Assembly (NCBI GenBank): GCA_045605385.1
Contig: JAZUPW010000012.1
Location: 248,001 to 312,000, forward strand
DNA: 64,000 nt
Direction: 5' to 3'
DNA from: SIG607 sp045605385
GTDB taxonomy: Bacteria; Bacillota; Clostridia; Oscillospirales; Acutalibacteraceae
Shown: piece by piece, positions 25,446-34,513 of the stretch
Numbering within the stretch: position 1 is the first letter of the stretch
How the letters are laid out: the number at the start of each line of letters is the position of its first letter
Position numbers and translations under genes: made by a program
The notes under the pieces: generated by a model
The model's input: only the letters and a program-made list of their open reading frames with translations
Databases searched by the model: none
Told to the model about the DNA's origin: nothing

Positions 25446-28400
25446 TTAATCTAAAATGCCAGACTGATTAAACCACTCAATCATAGTAGCACTCATTGAT
25501 TTGTGACCTTCAACACCAGGATGCCAATTATCAGAACCGTCATGGTAAGCAGTTTTAAAATCGCATACGTAGTATCCGTTTTCGGGGCCGCCCAATGCTT
25601 CAATTGTCATATTAACAGCGGTGGTATGTCCGCCTTCCATACCCTTAGTACACCAAACGATAATTGCATCAGGATTGTACGATTTAACGGTAGCAATAAG
25701 AGATTTACCTGCTTCAACAAAGTCATCGTTTGTCCAGCTGCAATGACCCGCAAAACGTGAAGCAACGTCATTGGTACCAACGTTAATAACAACAATATCA
25801 GCAATTCTGTCATAAGTTGTCATTGTGGTTTTGCTTCTCATATAGTTTTCATATTTATAACCGCGAGTCCAAACAGATTTATCGTTAACTTCGCCGCCAG
25901 AATTATACATAAGACCGGTACCGCTTTGAGATACCATACGGAAATCTGTTCCAAGAGCATGAGCAGTTCTGTATGCATAAGACTGTAATCCATCGCCGCC
26001 CATAGCACCTGCGCAAGTAACACTATCGCCAATGAACTCAATTAATATATCCTGTTCTTCTGTTTTTAAAAGTTCACCGTGAATTGTGAAGTCTACAAGG
26101 TCAAGAATACATATACCGCGTTCATTAACACGTGTCACTTCAATAACTCTTTCCTTAAGTTCTTCACCAACATTAAAGGTAAATGAAACCTTATCGCCTG
26201 CATTACCCTTAACAGAATAATTTTCGGGCTGTAACACACCGTCTATCATAACTTTAAAGCTACAAGTTAAATTGGTTGTAGCAGTAGCATCCACAACATT
26301 ATTAATAATTAAATTAACAGTTGTTTCGCCTTTTGAGAGTGATTTATATTTCAAAGTAGATGCTGTCCAGTCAAATGTTACACCGTTAGCGGTTTTATCA
26401 TAACGCTGGTTTAACACAACGTTATCTAAAACATTTTGGTCTAAAAGACTATATGTATTTGTTTTTGTTTTGTATAATTCTTCTTTTTTCATAAAATCCA
26501 CCGAATTATTTTGAACTTCAGAATAGTATGTGACACCATCGGAAAGTTTTACGTAACCAACGGCATAAAGTTCACGTTTGTCGTTTAGACCGAAATCTTT
26601 AACGTAAGCGCTGAAAGTTATCTTTCCGTCTTCATAGTTCCAACAATTTTCAAAGTTATTATCTTTAGAAACAACAACGGTATTTTCTGTTTCGAGAGTC
26701 AATTCGCCATCGTTTAATGCAGAAGCAAAAATTATACCGCGTTCAACAACATCAAACTCACTTCCGTTAAGTGTAACTTTATTGTTTTCTGCATTATAAG
26801 CAAAATAAGCGCGTATTGCCTGTTTGTTTACAGTTGCTTCAGACTCAGAAGTAAGAATAGAAAATCCTTCGGTAACGGCAACTTTTGAAACAACAATTGT
26901 ATCTATAATTAGTTCAGACGGAACGTTATTAAAGTTTATAATCAGATCGTTATTTTTTGCAACAAAACTAAATTCAGCTTTAGTCCAATTATTTGCTGCG
27001 TTAAGTTTAGAGTTGAGACCGTGAATTTCAAAATCAACGTTGCTTGCGGATTTATAGAACATAGTAAGCTTATATGTAACGCCTTTTGATATAGAGCCAT
27101 TTCCAAGATAAGCATAATTTTCAATTGCCTTGCCCGCAGTTAAACTTTCATAACCGCCGTTAACGTTTGCAAAACCTTCAATAATTTCGTCGTTTTCAAA
27201 ACCAAAATAACTAACCTGGTTATCGTTAAAATCAATTAAAGTGTTGTTTTTCTGGTAGAAAGTTAAATTCTTGTTAGAAACAACTGTATTTTCAGTATCT
27301 GCAAGTTTTGTGCAATCAGCATCTGTATACCAATTAAAACCAAATGTTGTATAGCCTGTGCCATCTTCAAAATACACGTCTTTAGATGTGTTATCGCTTT
27401 CGGGGAAAACAACTTTATCGCCAACAAAATAATTCTGGCGTTCAAATGTTCCGTTTTCAAGAACAAAGTTAACAGCAGGTGCTTTTTCAACAATAATATT
27501 GTCAAAGTTCATTGTAATTCCCTTAGTCCATCTACCATAAATTGCTAAAATATTACCAAGTGGGAAACTTGCCTCCTTAGAAGGAAATGCAACAGGAGTA
27601 GTAAACTTAAATGTAAGAGTTTTCCAACCGTCATCGTGTTCAACAACCGAAGCAGCATCGGGATATGTTGCTACACCCTTTTCATACTGAACAATATTTG
27701 TAAGTTCTCCTTGATATCGTTTACTATCTGTAGACCAACTGCTGCCGTCATAATACGGACCGTATACTAAATGGAAAGGACTACCAACTTCACGGTCAAC
27801 AACCTCTGTTGCGTTTACATCTAATGTAACGGTATAGCACGTATTAGGTTCTAAGTAATAGAAGTTAGTGCCATCATTAAGAGGATAACAACCGTTAACG
27901 CCCCAAGTTTGATCCCCCGCTCCGCAACGAAGTCCGTACGAACCGTTTCTTCCAAGGCCTTTTGAATTAGCGCGGATTGTCTGGAAACACCACGAACCAA
28001 TACTATATTCAACGCCATCGGCACCTAAAATCTTTTTATTTTCACCGCTTGTGTTAATTATTTCATTATGATCAAAGTCATAAACAACAGGACAAACACC
28101 TTCGCTCCACTTAGCATAAAGTTTTTTACCTGTGAGAGCGGGAGAATATACTTCAGGAGCGGAAGTGCCATCCTCAAATGTCCAACCATCAAACACCCAG
28201 TCACCGCTTCTAACGGGAACAGGTAATAAATCACCCGCATAACCGGTAACAACAGCAGAGTCCGAATTGTTAACAGTACCGCCGTTAGCATCGAAAGTTA
28301 CGTTTTCTATAACCTTAGTTACCTTTACGTAATCGAAAAGAACTTCAGCAGGAACATCAACACTGTAGCCTATGCTTAAATAAATAGCAAAATAGTTATC

Positions 28401-29180
28401 AAACGTAAGAACAGAAGTGCCGTCATTTGCAATAATATCAAACTTGTTGCCTACAACATCATATTCACCTGTTTCGAACATAAGTGAACCTGTTAGTGGC
28501 TTATCATACCAATTTTCAGCGGTGTACTTATTGTTGTAAGTAATATTAACACGGTTAGTACCATTCGGTAATAGCCAACCAGTTTTACTTGTGCGTTCTT
28601 CAAATTTACCGGTACTATCGTACTGATAATTCATAGAATTGTAGGGAATCTCAATTGTAGAAGTAGTGTTACCGCTTACAAGAGTTTCTTTACCGTTAAC
28701 GGTATAAGAATGAATAGGTCCGCGACCAAAACCAAGATTGCGCCACTCTACAACGTTTTTAACGTAGAATTTGTATTCAACCTTATATTTTGAATTGTTA
28801 TCAATAACAAAAGGATTACCATCTTTATCGGTTGGAACAAGAACAATTTCACTAACAAACTTACCGTTTTCGGTAGATTGTGATTTAATATCAAGAAGAG
28901 TTTTTTCTTCGTTATTATTATCTGTTAAAGTAACAAGTTCTGTTTTGCAAGTAGTTCTTTCATCAGCATAATAACTGTGATAAGAAAACGGATAAAACTC
29001 ATTACCCTCACTGTCCACTTGCGCTTCTCCCTCTTCAAATAGTTTAAAATCATCGTTTGAAAAATCAGTAAAGAAATAACCGCTGTCATTAGTTGTTTCG
29101 ACTGCAATAACGTTCATAGGAACAAAAATTGCAGAAACAATAAGACAAACGGTTAAAAGAATGCTTAAATACTTTTTCAT
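25446..29180 (-). CDS. Large secreted SGNH/GDSL esterase (CE2-like) with adhesion/carbohydrate-binding modules
   Basis: A 1244-residue exported protein. The signal peptide is about residues 1-26. The long N-terminal part contains at least two beta-sandwich, carbohydrate-binding-like regions and an InlB/Listeria-Bacteroides repeat (VTFDANGGTV to KKLYAKW, about 295-358). The C-terminal 205 residues are the SGNH hydrolase: IEFIGDSVTCAG with the Ser, VINVGTNDV, and WHPGVEGH with the Asp/His region; the preceding beta domain recalls CE2 acetyl-xylan esterases. No LPxTG, SLH or dockerin was seen, so it is probably released. Likely role: deacetylation of host or dietary glycans. Confidence 0.85.
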   Translation of the reverse strand: MKKYLSILLTVCLIVSAIFVPMNVIAVETTNDSGYFFTDFSNDDFKLFEEGEAQVDSEGNEFYPFSYHSYYADERTTCKTELVTLTDNNNEEKTLLDIKSQSTENGKFVSEIVLVPTDKDGNPFVIDNNSKYKVEYKFYVKNVVEWRNLGFGRGPIHSYTVNGKETLVSGNTTSTIEIPYNSMNYQYDSTGKFEERTSKTGWLLPNGTNRVNITYNNKYTAENWYDKPLTGSLMFETGEYDVVGNKFDIIANDGTSVLTFDNYFAIYLSIGYSVDVPAEVLFDYVKVTKVIENVTFDANGGTVNNSDSAVVTGYAGDLLPVPVRSGDWVFDGWTFEDGTSAPEVYSPALTGKKLYAKWSEGVCPVVYDFDHNEIINTSGENKKILGADGVEYSIGSWCFQTIRANSKGLGRNGSYGLRCGAGDQTWGVNGCYPLNDGTNFYYLEPNTCYTVTLDVNATEVVDREVGSPFHLVYGPYYDGSSWSTDSKRYQGELTNIVQYEKGVATYPDAASVVEHDDGWKTLTFKFTTPVAFPSKEASFPLGNILAIYGRWTKGITMNFDNIIVEKAPAVNFVLENGTFERQNYFVGDKVVFPESDNTSKDVYFEDGTGYTTFGFNWYTDADCTKLADTENTVVSNKNLTFYQKNNTLIDFNDNQVSYFGFENDEIIEGFANVNGGYESLTAGKAIENYAYLGNGSISKGVTYKLTMFYKSASNVDFEIHGLNSKLNAANNWTKAEFSFVAKNNDLIINFNNVPSELIIDTIVVSKVAVTEGFSILTSESEATVNKQAIRAYFAYNAENNKVTLNGSEFDVVERGIIFASALNDGELTLETENTVVVSKDNNFENCWNYEDGKITFSAYVKDFGLNDKRELYAVGYVKLSDGVTYYSEVQNNSVDFMKKEELYKTKTNTYSLLDQNVLDNVVLNQRYDKTANGVTFDWTASTLKYKSLSKGETTVNLIINNVVDATATTNLTCSFKVMIDGVLQPENYSVKGNAGDKVSFTFNVGEELKERVIEVTRVNERGICILDLVDFTIHGELLKTEEQDILIEFIGDSVTCAGAMGGDGLQSYAYRTAHALGTDFRMVSQSGTGLMYNSGGEVNDKSVWTRGYKYENYMRSKTTMTTYDRIADIVVINVGTNDVASRFAGHCSWTNDDFVEAGKSLIATVKSYNPDAIIVWCTKGMEGGHTTAVNMTIEALGGPENGYYVCDFKTAYHDGSDNWHPGVEGHKSMSATMIEWFNQSGILD

Positions 29181-29213
29181 AAATTAACAACTCCTAATAT
29201 TTTTCTAGTTACA

Positions 29214-29242
29214 ATTATAAAGCACCAAAAAAAAGTTGTCAA
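29214..29242 (-). promoter_or_regulatory. Perfect consensus sigma-A promoter of the SGNH gene
   Basis: On the minus strand TTGACA (29242-29237), 17-nt spacer, TATAAT (29219-29214). Transcription would start about 30 nt before the ATG. Confidence 0.9.
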
Positions 29243-29289
29243 TGTAAAAAAATATATTTTATATGTGATTTTGTTTCAATAAAATTTAA

Positions 29290-29490
29290 CTAAATTACCT
29301 TATATCCGGCAGAAACAACGGCACTGTTAAGAACTTCAATACTAATCTCACCAACAGTTTCAACAACGGCTGTTCCCTGTTCGTGAGAAACTTCCGCTGA
29401 AACAACACCTTCAATACTTTCAAGCGCATTTTTTACGTGACCCGAACAATGCGGACACATCATTCCTTCAATCTTAATTGTAACTTTCAT
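29290..29490 (-). CDS. copZ: CopZ-like copper chaperone, possible independent internal start inside copA
   Basis: The last 66 codons of copA encode a complete heavy-metal-associated domain with MMCPHC. The in-frame ATG at 29490 is preceded by AAAGGAG (29505-29499) with 8 nt spacing, a textbook ribosome-binding site within a linker (KNKGENK) that resembles an intergenic sequence with its stop lost. Ribosomes could therefore make both the CopA-CopZ fusion and free CopZ. The initiation is inferred and has not been shown. Confidence 0.6.
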   Translation of the reverse strand: MKVTIKIEGMMCPHCSGHVKNALESIEGVVSAEVSHEQGTAVVETVGEISIEVLNSAVVSAGYKVI

Positions 29491-31734
29491 TTTATTCTCT
29501 CCTTTGTTTTTAATTCTAAAATTATTAAGTCTTAATGCATTACTAACAACGCATACACTCGACAAACTCATAGCAACAGACGCCAACATTGGATTAAGAC
29601 CAATACCGAAAATCGGAATAAATAGACCCGCCGCAAGAGGTATACATATAACGTTATAAATAAAAGCCCAAAATAAATTCTCTTTAATATTTTTTAAAGT
29701 TGCTTTGCCAAGCATCAGCGCTTTATAAACGTCATTAATACTGTTTTTCATAACAACAACGTCAGCGGCGTCAACTGCAATATCGGCGCCGGTACCTATT
29801 GCAATACCTATATCTGCAACGGTAAGAGCCGGGGCATCGTTAATACCGTCACCAACCATAGCGGTATAACCTTTAGAGCGGTACTTCTTAACAACATCGG
29901 TCTTTTCATCAGGTAAAACATTTGCATAAATTTCACTAATACCAACGCTGCTACCAATAGATTTAGCGGTAATTTCATTATCACCTGTGAGCAGTACAAC
30001 ATTATAATTGCTGTCTTTTAAATTTTCGATTGCATTTTTGCTATCTTCTTTTAAAGAATCGGCAACAGCAATAATTCCTAAAAAATTATTATCATAGCAA
30101 AAGTAAAGCGGAGTTTTTCCGCAGTTTGCAAGGGAAACCGAAATATTACTTGCTTCTTCACTAATAATTGTATATTCACTAACAAAATCTTCTTTACCGC
30201 AAAGTAATACTTTACCGTTAAAATTGGCAGAAATACCGTTACCCGAAAACGCCTTAAAGGAATCTATTTCATACTCGGTTATTCCTATTTTTTCGCAATA
30301 ATTATTAATTGCTGTAGCAAGTGGATGTTCACTATGTTTTTCAAGCGAATATGCGTATTTCAGTAGTTCGTTCTTGCTAATATTACCAAACTCTAAAACA
30401 TCAGTAACAACGGGTTTTCCTTTTGTAAGTGTTCCTGTTTTATCTAAAATTACGTTTTTAATCTTTCCGCAAGTTTCAATGGCCGCGGCATTTTTAAAAA
30501 GAATACCATGCTTTGCGGCAACGCCATTTCCAACCGTAATTGCAACGGGAGTAGCAAGTCCAAGTGCACAAGGACAGCTTATAACCAAAACAGAAATTGC
30601 TCTTGCAAGAGAAAAACCAATATCTTTTCCCACTAAAGACCAAATAATAAAAGTTATTAACGAAACGCACAAAACAGAAGGAACAAATATCCCTGCCACC
30701 TTATCTGCAACACGAGCAATAGGAGCTTTTGTGGATAGCGTATCTGAAACAATTTGAATAATTTTAGAAAGTACGGTATCTTCGCCTACATCTGTTGCTT
30801 TACATTCAAGATACCCCGAAATATTAGTGGTTGCGGAATAAACTTTACTGTCAATACCCTTTTCACTTGGAATGCTTTCACCTGTAAGCGCCGATTCATC
30901 TACTGCGCTGTTACCTTTAACCACAACTGCATCTGCGGGGATTTTTTCACCTGGTCTTACAATAAAAATATCACCCGAAACAACTTCACTTGCATTTATT
31001 CTTACTTCAACACCGTCTTTCAAGACACAAGCGGTTAGCGGTTTTAATTCAATAAGACCTTTAAGCGCCGCTGTCGTTTTTTCTTTTTGAAGCGATTCAA
31101 GAAATTTTCCAACCGTAACCAGTGTGAGAATCATTGCGGCCGCTTCAAAATACAAATCGTGCAGATTAGAAAACGCGGCAACTACGTCACCAATTCTTTG
31201 AAAGGAAAAAACTTTAAGTGATACAGTAATGCTGTAAATGTAGGATGCGGCACTGCCCATTGCAACAAGCAAATCCATATTCGGTGATAATTTAACAATG
31301 CTTTTTACACCGTTAATAAAGAATTTATTATTAATTATCAAAACTAAAGTGCTAAGTAACCACTGAACAACACACAACAAAAAAGGATTGCCGTTAAAAA
31401 TGATAGGCAAAGGCAAAGAAAGCATTGTATGTCCCATTGAAAAATACATAAGAATTAACAAAATGATTGCCGACACTATAAGTCTTATAAGAGTTTTATT
31501 GTATTTTTTCTCAACCGAAACAGTTTCGGTAATGTCGGTAGTTACCTGCGCTCCGTATCCCGCCGAAGAAACAGCCGCAATAATATCGTTTTCAGATATT
31601 TCACCTTCTACTGTCATAGAATTTGTAAGTAAACTAACAGTACAATTTTTAACGCCATCGACCGACAATACTGCTTTTTCAACCCTATTTTGACAGGCAG
31701 CGCAACTCATTCCAGTAACTTTAAAAGTTTTCAT
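29290..31734 (-). CDS. copA: Copper-translocating P1B-type ATPase with a C-terminal CopZ domain
   Basis: Exports Cu(I) at the cost of ATP. The N-terminal heavy-metal domain has GMSCAAC (residues 8-14), membrane helices follow, then the A-domain with LTGES, the ion-binding SCPCALGLATP, the phosphorylation motif DKTGTLTKG and GDGINDAPAL. Residues 749-814 form a second heavy-metal domain, EGMMCPHCSGH, that looks like a complete CopZ chaperone joined in frame. The start ATG 31734 follows GAGGTAAATT. The promoter is at 31763-31791. Confidence 0.95.
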   Translation of the reverse strand: MKTFKVTGMSCAACQNRVEKAVLSVDGVKNCTVSLLTNSMTVEGEISENDIIAAVSSAGYGAQVTTDITETVSVEKKYNKTLIRLIVSAIILLILMYFSMGHTMLSLPLPIIFNGNPFLLCVVQWLLSTLVLIINNKFFINGVKSIVKLSPNMDLLVAMGSAASYIYSITVSLKVFSFQRIGDVVAAFSNLHDLYFEAAAMILTLVTVGKFLESLQKEKTTAALKGLIELKPLTACVLKDGVEVRINASEVVSGDIFIVRPGEKIPADAVVVKGNSAVDESALTGESIPSEKGIDSKVYSATTNISGYLECKATDVGEDTVLSKIIQIVSDTLSTKAPIARVADKVAGIFVPSVLCVSLITFIIWSLVGKDIGFSLARAISVLVISCPCALGLATPVAITVGNGVAAKHGILFKNAAAIETCGKIKNVILDKTGTLTKGKPVVTDVLEFGNISKNELLKYAYSLEKHSEHPLATAINNYCEKIGITEYEIDSFKAFSGNGISANFNGKVLLCGKEDFVSEYTIISEEASNISVSLANCGKTPLYFCYDNNFLGIIAVADSLKEDSKNAIENLKDSNYNVVLLTGDNEITAKSIGSSVGISEIYANVLPDEKTDVVKKYRSKGYTAMVGDGINDAPALTVADIGIAIGTGADIAVDAADVVVMKNSINDVYKALMLGKATLKNIKENLFWAFIYNVICIPLAAGLFIPIFGIGLNPMLASVAMSLSSVCVVSNALRLNNFRIKNKGENKMKVTIKIEGMMCPHCSGHVKNALESIEGVVSAEVSHEQGTAVVETVGEISIEVLNSAVVSAGYKVI

Positions 31735-31762
31735 AATTTACCTCATAATTTTATTTATTATT

Positions 31763-31791
31763 ATTATATCTACATTAATAAATAAAAACAA
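31763..31791 (-). promoter_or_regulatory. copA promoter
   Basis: On the minus strand TTGTTT (31791-31786), 17-nt spacer, TATAAT (31768-31763). No clear CsoR or CopY palindrome was recognised. Confidence 0.7.
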
Positions 31792-31801
31792 GACTTTTTT
31801 A

Positions 31802-31830
31802 TTGACAAACATTTATTTGTGAAATAAAAT
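31802..31830 (+). promoter_or_regulatory. tcdA promoter
   Basis: TTGACA (31802-31807), 17-nt spacer, TAAAAT (31825-31830), divergent from the copA promoter. Confidence 0.8.
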
Positions 31831-31854
31831 TATCTACATAGAAAGTGGTGTGTT

Positions 31855-32559
31855 ATGAAAGAGTTTTTAAACAGAAGTGAACTTATGTTTGGCGGTAATG
31901 CAATCGATAAACTATTAAAAAGCAGAGTTGCTGTTTTCGGGCTAGGCGGTGTTGGCGGTCACGTTGCAGAAGCGCTTGTGCGCGGCGGAATTGGTGAAAT
32001 TGACGTAATTGATAAAGATAAAGTTGACATTACAAATATCAACAGACAAATTTTTGCTACTAATAATAACGTCGGTGAAATTAAAGTAGAAGCAGCAAAA
32101 AAACGTTTACTTGAAATAAACCCGAATTTAAAAATTAATTGCTATAATGAGTTTTTTTTACCCGATACTGCCTGTAAGTTTGATTTTAGCAAATATGATT
32201 ACGTTGTTGACGCAGTTGATACCGTTACTGCAAAAATTCTTTTAGCAGTAAAATGTTCAGAATTTGATACCCCTATAATCAGCATTATGGGCACCGGCAA
32301 CAAATTAGATCCGACACAGTTTTTAGTTGATGACTTATATAACACATCAATTTGTCCCCTTGCAAGGATTATGCGTAAAGAATTAAAGGTTCGCGGTATA
32401 AATAAATTAAAAGTTGTTTACTCAAAAGAAGAACTAATTTGCCCAAAAGTGTCAAATACTGATTTAAATAATAAGCCAATTGTGTCTAGTAATTCATTCG
32501 TTCCTGCTGTTGCGGGTCTTATAGCCGCAGGCGAAGTAATTAAGGATTTAATAAAATAA
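31855..32559 (+). CDS. tcdA: tRNA threonylcarbamoyladenosine dehydratase (E1-like)
   Basis: A ThiF/MoeB/HesA-fold enzyme that converts t6A37 of tRNAs to the cyclic form, using ATP. GLGGVGGHVAEALVR is the nucleotide loop, followed by the NRQI motif and CPLARIMRKELK near residue 163. The 234-residue length fits TcdA rather than MoeB or ThiF. Monocistronic with its own promoter and terminator. Confidence 0.9.
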   Translation: MKEFLNRSELMFGGNAIDKLLKSRVAVFGLGGVGGHVAEALVRGGIGEIDVIDKDKVDITNINRQIFATNNNVGEIKVEAAKKRLLEINPNLKINCYNEFFLPDTACKFDFSKYDYVVDAVDTVTAKILLAVKCSEFDTPIISIMGTGNKLDPTQFLVDDLYNTSICPLARIMRKELKVRGINKLKVVYSKEELICPKVSNTDLNNKPIVSSNSFVPAVAGLIAAGEVIKDLIK

Positions 32560-32565
32560 TAATTT

Positions 32566-32593
32566 AAGGCTTCAAAAAGAAGCCTTTTTTATT
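32566..32593 (+). terminator. tcdA terminator
   Basis: AAGGCTTC/GAAGCCTT with a 5-nt A loop, then TTTT. Confidence 0.88.
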
Positions 32594-32606
32594 TAAAAAT
32601 AAACTA

Positions 32607-32635
32607 TTGACTTTATCGCTCTAAAGTGATAAAAT
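32607..32635 (+). promoter_or_regulatory. his operon promoter with embedded palindromic operator
   Basis: TTGACT (32607-32612), 17-nt spacer, TAAAAT (32630-32635). Between and over them lies an inverted repeat, TTTATCGCT (32612-32620) and AGTGATAAA (32625-32633), with one mismatch. It is ideally placed for repression by the TrpR-like protein encoded immediately downstream. Confidence 0.82.
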
Positions 32636-32666
32636 GTTAAAGTATTATTTTTTATGAGGTGAAGAA

Positions 32667-32951
32667 ATGACTCTTAAAAAGAACGACGCAATAAAAAAAC
32701 TTTATAATGCTATACTAAAATTGGAAACAGTTGAAGAGTGCGCTAATTTTTTTGATGATATTTGTACTTTTCAAGAAGTTGAATCTATGGCGCAACGTTT
32801 AGATGTTGCTTGTAAACTTATTGATGGTCAGAGTTATGTAGATATTAATAAATCAACCGGCGCCAGCACAGCGACAATATGCCGTGTTAATAAATGTCTT
32901 AATTACGGCGAAGGCGGCTATAAAACAGTTATTGATAGGTTGGATAAATAA
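32667..32951 (+). CDS. TrpR-like regulator, YerC/YecD family (HisR-like)
   Basis: A 94-residue helical protein with the TrpR/YerC fold; the helix-turn-helix covers about residues 55-80 (YVDINKSTGASTATICRVNK). Members of this family at the head of his operons have been proposed to be the histidine-responsive repressor HisR. It is the first gene of the operon and its promoter carries a matching palindrome, which supports autoregulated histidine control. The ATG is preceded by GAGGTGAAG. The start of hisZ-hisG follows 2 nt after the stop. Confidence 0.88.
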   Translation: MTLKKNDAIKKLYNAILKLETVEECANFFDDICTFQEVESMAQRLDVACKLIDGQSYVDINKSTGASTATICRVNKCLNYGEGGYKTVIDRLDK

Positions 32952-32953
32952 TT

Positions 32954-34513
32954 ATGAATTTTGATATTAGTATTTTAAGAGATAATGAAAAAGCAGTCTT
33001 TGCATTAAGAAAATTATTTACAGAATATAACTATCGTCATTTTAAAATGAGCAAATTTGAAGAATATGATTTATATTCTAAAAACAAAGATTTTTTAGTG
33101 TCAGACGGTGTAATTACATTTAATGATTCTAAAGGAAAACTTTTGGCACTGAAACCCGATGTAACTTTATCTATAATTAAAAACTGTAAAGAAAATTCTG
33201 ACGGAACCGAAAAATACTATTATAACGAAAACGTTTACAGAATTGCTAACTCAAGCGGCGAATATAAAGAGATTATGCAATCGGGGCTGGAATGCATTGG
33301 CGCAATTGGCGATAACGAAGTTTTTGAAGTAACCTCTTTAGCGCTTAAAAGTCTTTCGGTTCTTAGCAATAATTATATTCTCCACTTATCACATATTGGA
33401 CTTGTTGAAAGTTTAATTGAAGAATACGGAATTAGCAGTTATCAAAAAGATGACGTTGTAAAAGCAATAATTGAAAAGAACGGCGGTTTATTAAAATCTG
33501 TTTGCAATGGTGAGCAATTCGACGCTTTAAAATGCTTAATAAAGAAGTACAGCAACAATAATGAAGCATTAAATGCTATTGAGAACGTTACTAATGAAAA
33601 GTCTAAAAAGTATTTTAATGAACTGAAAAACGTTTATAATTTTTTGTGTGAAAACGGTTATGCAGATAATGTTAATATAAACGCTTCAATATTGAACTTT
33701 AATGGTTACTACAGCGGCATTGTCTTTAAGGGATATATAAACGGAATTTCCTCTAAAGTGCTTTCAGGCGGTCAATATGACAAACTCACCAAGCGAATGG
33801 GAAAAAATGCTTCTGCCTTGGGATTTGCTGTATATTTAGATGAACTTGAAAGAAAAACAACACTTAAAGAGAATGAAAACGAGTTTATAAACGTTGCGCT
33901 GCCTAAGGGAAGACTTGGCGAGAAAGTTTACGCAATGTTTGAAAAAGCGGGATTTGAATGCCCTTCTATTAAAGAAAATAATCGCAAACTAATTTTTGAA
34001 AATACCGAAAAACGAATTAGATATTTCTGGGTTAAACCTTCTGATGTTGCTATATACGTTGAACGCGGCGCTGCCGATATTGGTGTTGCAGGAGAAGATA
34101 TCATACTTGAATACAGTCCGGATGTTTATGAACTTTTAGACCTTAATATTGGCAAATGCAGAATGGCGGTTGCGGCTAAAAGCGATTTTGTAGACGACGA
34201 AACAAAAACGCTGCGCGTTGCTACCAAATTTTCTAATATAGCAAAATCCTACTATTCTAAAAAATGTCGCGATATTGATATTATTCATTTAAACGGTTCT
34301 ATTGAAATTGCTCCGATACTTAATCTTTCGGATGTAATTGTTGATATAGTAGAAACAGGAAAAACGCTGTTGGAAAACAATCTTGTGCCCTTTGAAACAA
34401 TTACTAATATTAGCGCAAGACTTATTTCAAACAAATCTTCTTATTCTTTTAAGGCAAACAAAATTGAAGAAATTAAAAAAGAATTATTGAATCAGGTGGA
34501 AAATAATGATTAA
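32954..34513 (+). CDS. hisZ/hisG: HisZ-HisG fusion: regulatory plus catalytic ATP phosphoribosyltransferase
   Basis: A 519-residue polypeptide. Residues 1 to about 305 resemble HisZ, the histidyl-tRNA-synthetase-like regulatory subunit (KPDVTLSI, YRIANSSGEYKEIMQSGLE, LSGGQYDKLTKRMG). Residues about 310-519 are the short-form catalytic HisG (VALPKGRLGEK, DIGVAGEDIIL, IVDIVETGKTL). In most organisms with short HisG these are two proteins that form a hetero-octamer. The frame is uninterrupted. It catalyses the first and feedback-inhibited step of histidine synthesis. Confidence 0.92.
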   Translation: MNFDISILRDNEKAVFALRKLFTEYNYRHFKMSKFEEYDLYSKNKDFLVSDGVITFNDSKGKLLALKPDVTLSIIKNCKENSDGTEKYYYNENVYRIANSSGEYKEIMQSGLECIGAIGDNEVFEVTSLALKSLSVLSNNYILHLSHIGLVESLIEEYGISSYQKDDVVKAIIEKNGGLLKSVCNGEQFDALKCLIKKYSNNNEALNAIENVTNEKSKKYFNELKNVYNFLCENGYADNVNINASILNFNGYYSGIVFKGYINGISSKVLSGGQYDKLTKRMGKNASALGFAVYLDELERKTTLKENENEFINVALPKGRLGEKVYAMFEKAGFECPSIKENNRKLIFENTEKRIRYFWVKPSDVAIYVERGAADIGVAGEDIILEYSPDVYELLDLNIGKCRMAVAAKSDFVDDETKTLRVATKFSNIAKSYYSKKCRDIDIIHLNGSIEIAPILNLSDVIVDIVETGKTLLENNLVPFETITNISARLISNKSSYSFKANKIEEIKKELLNQVENND

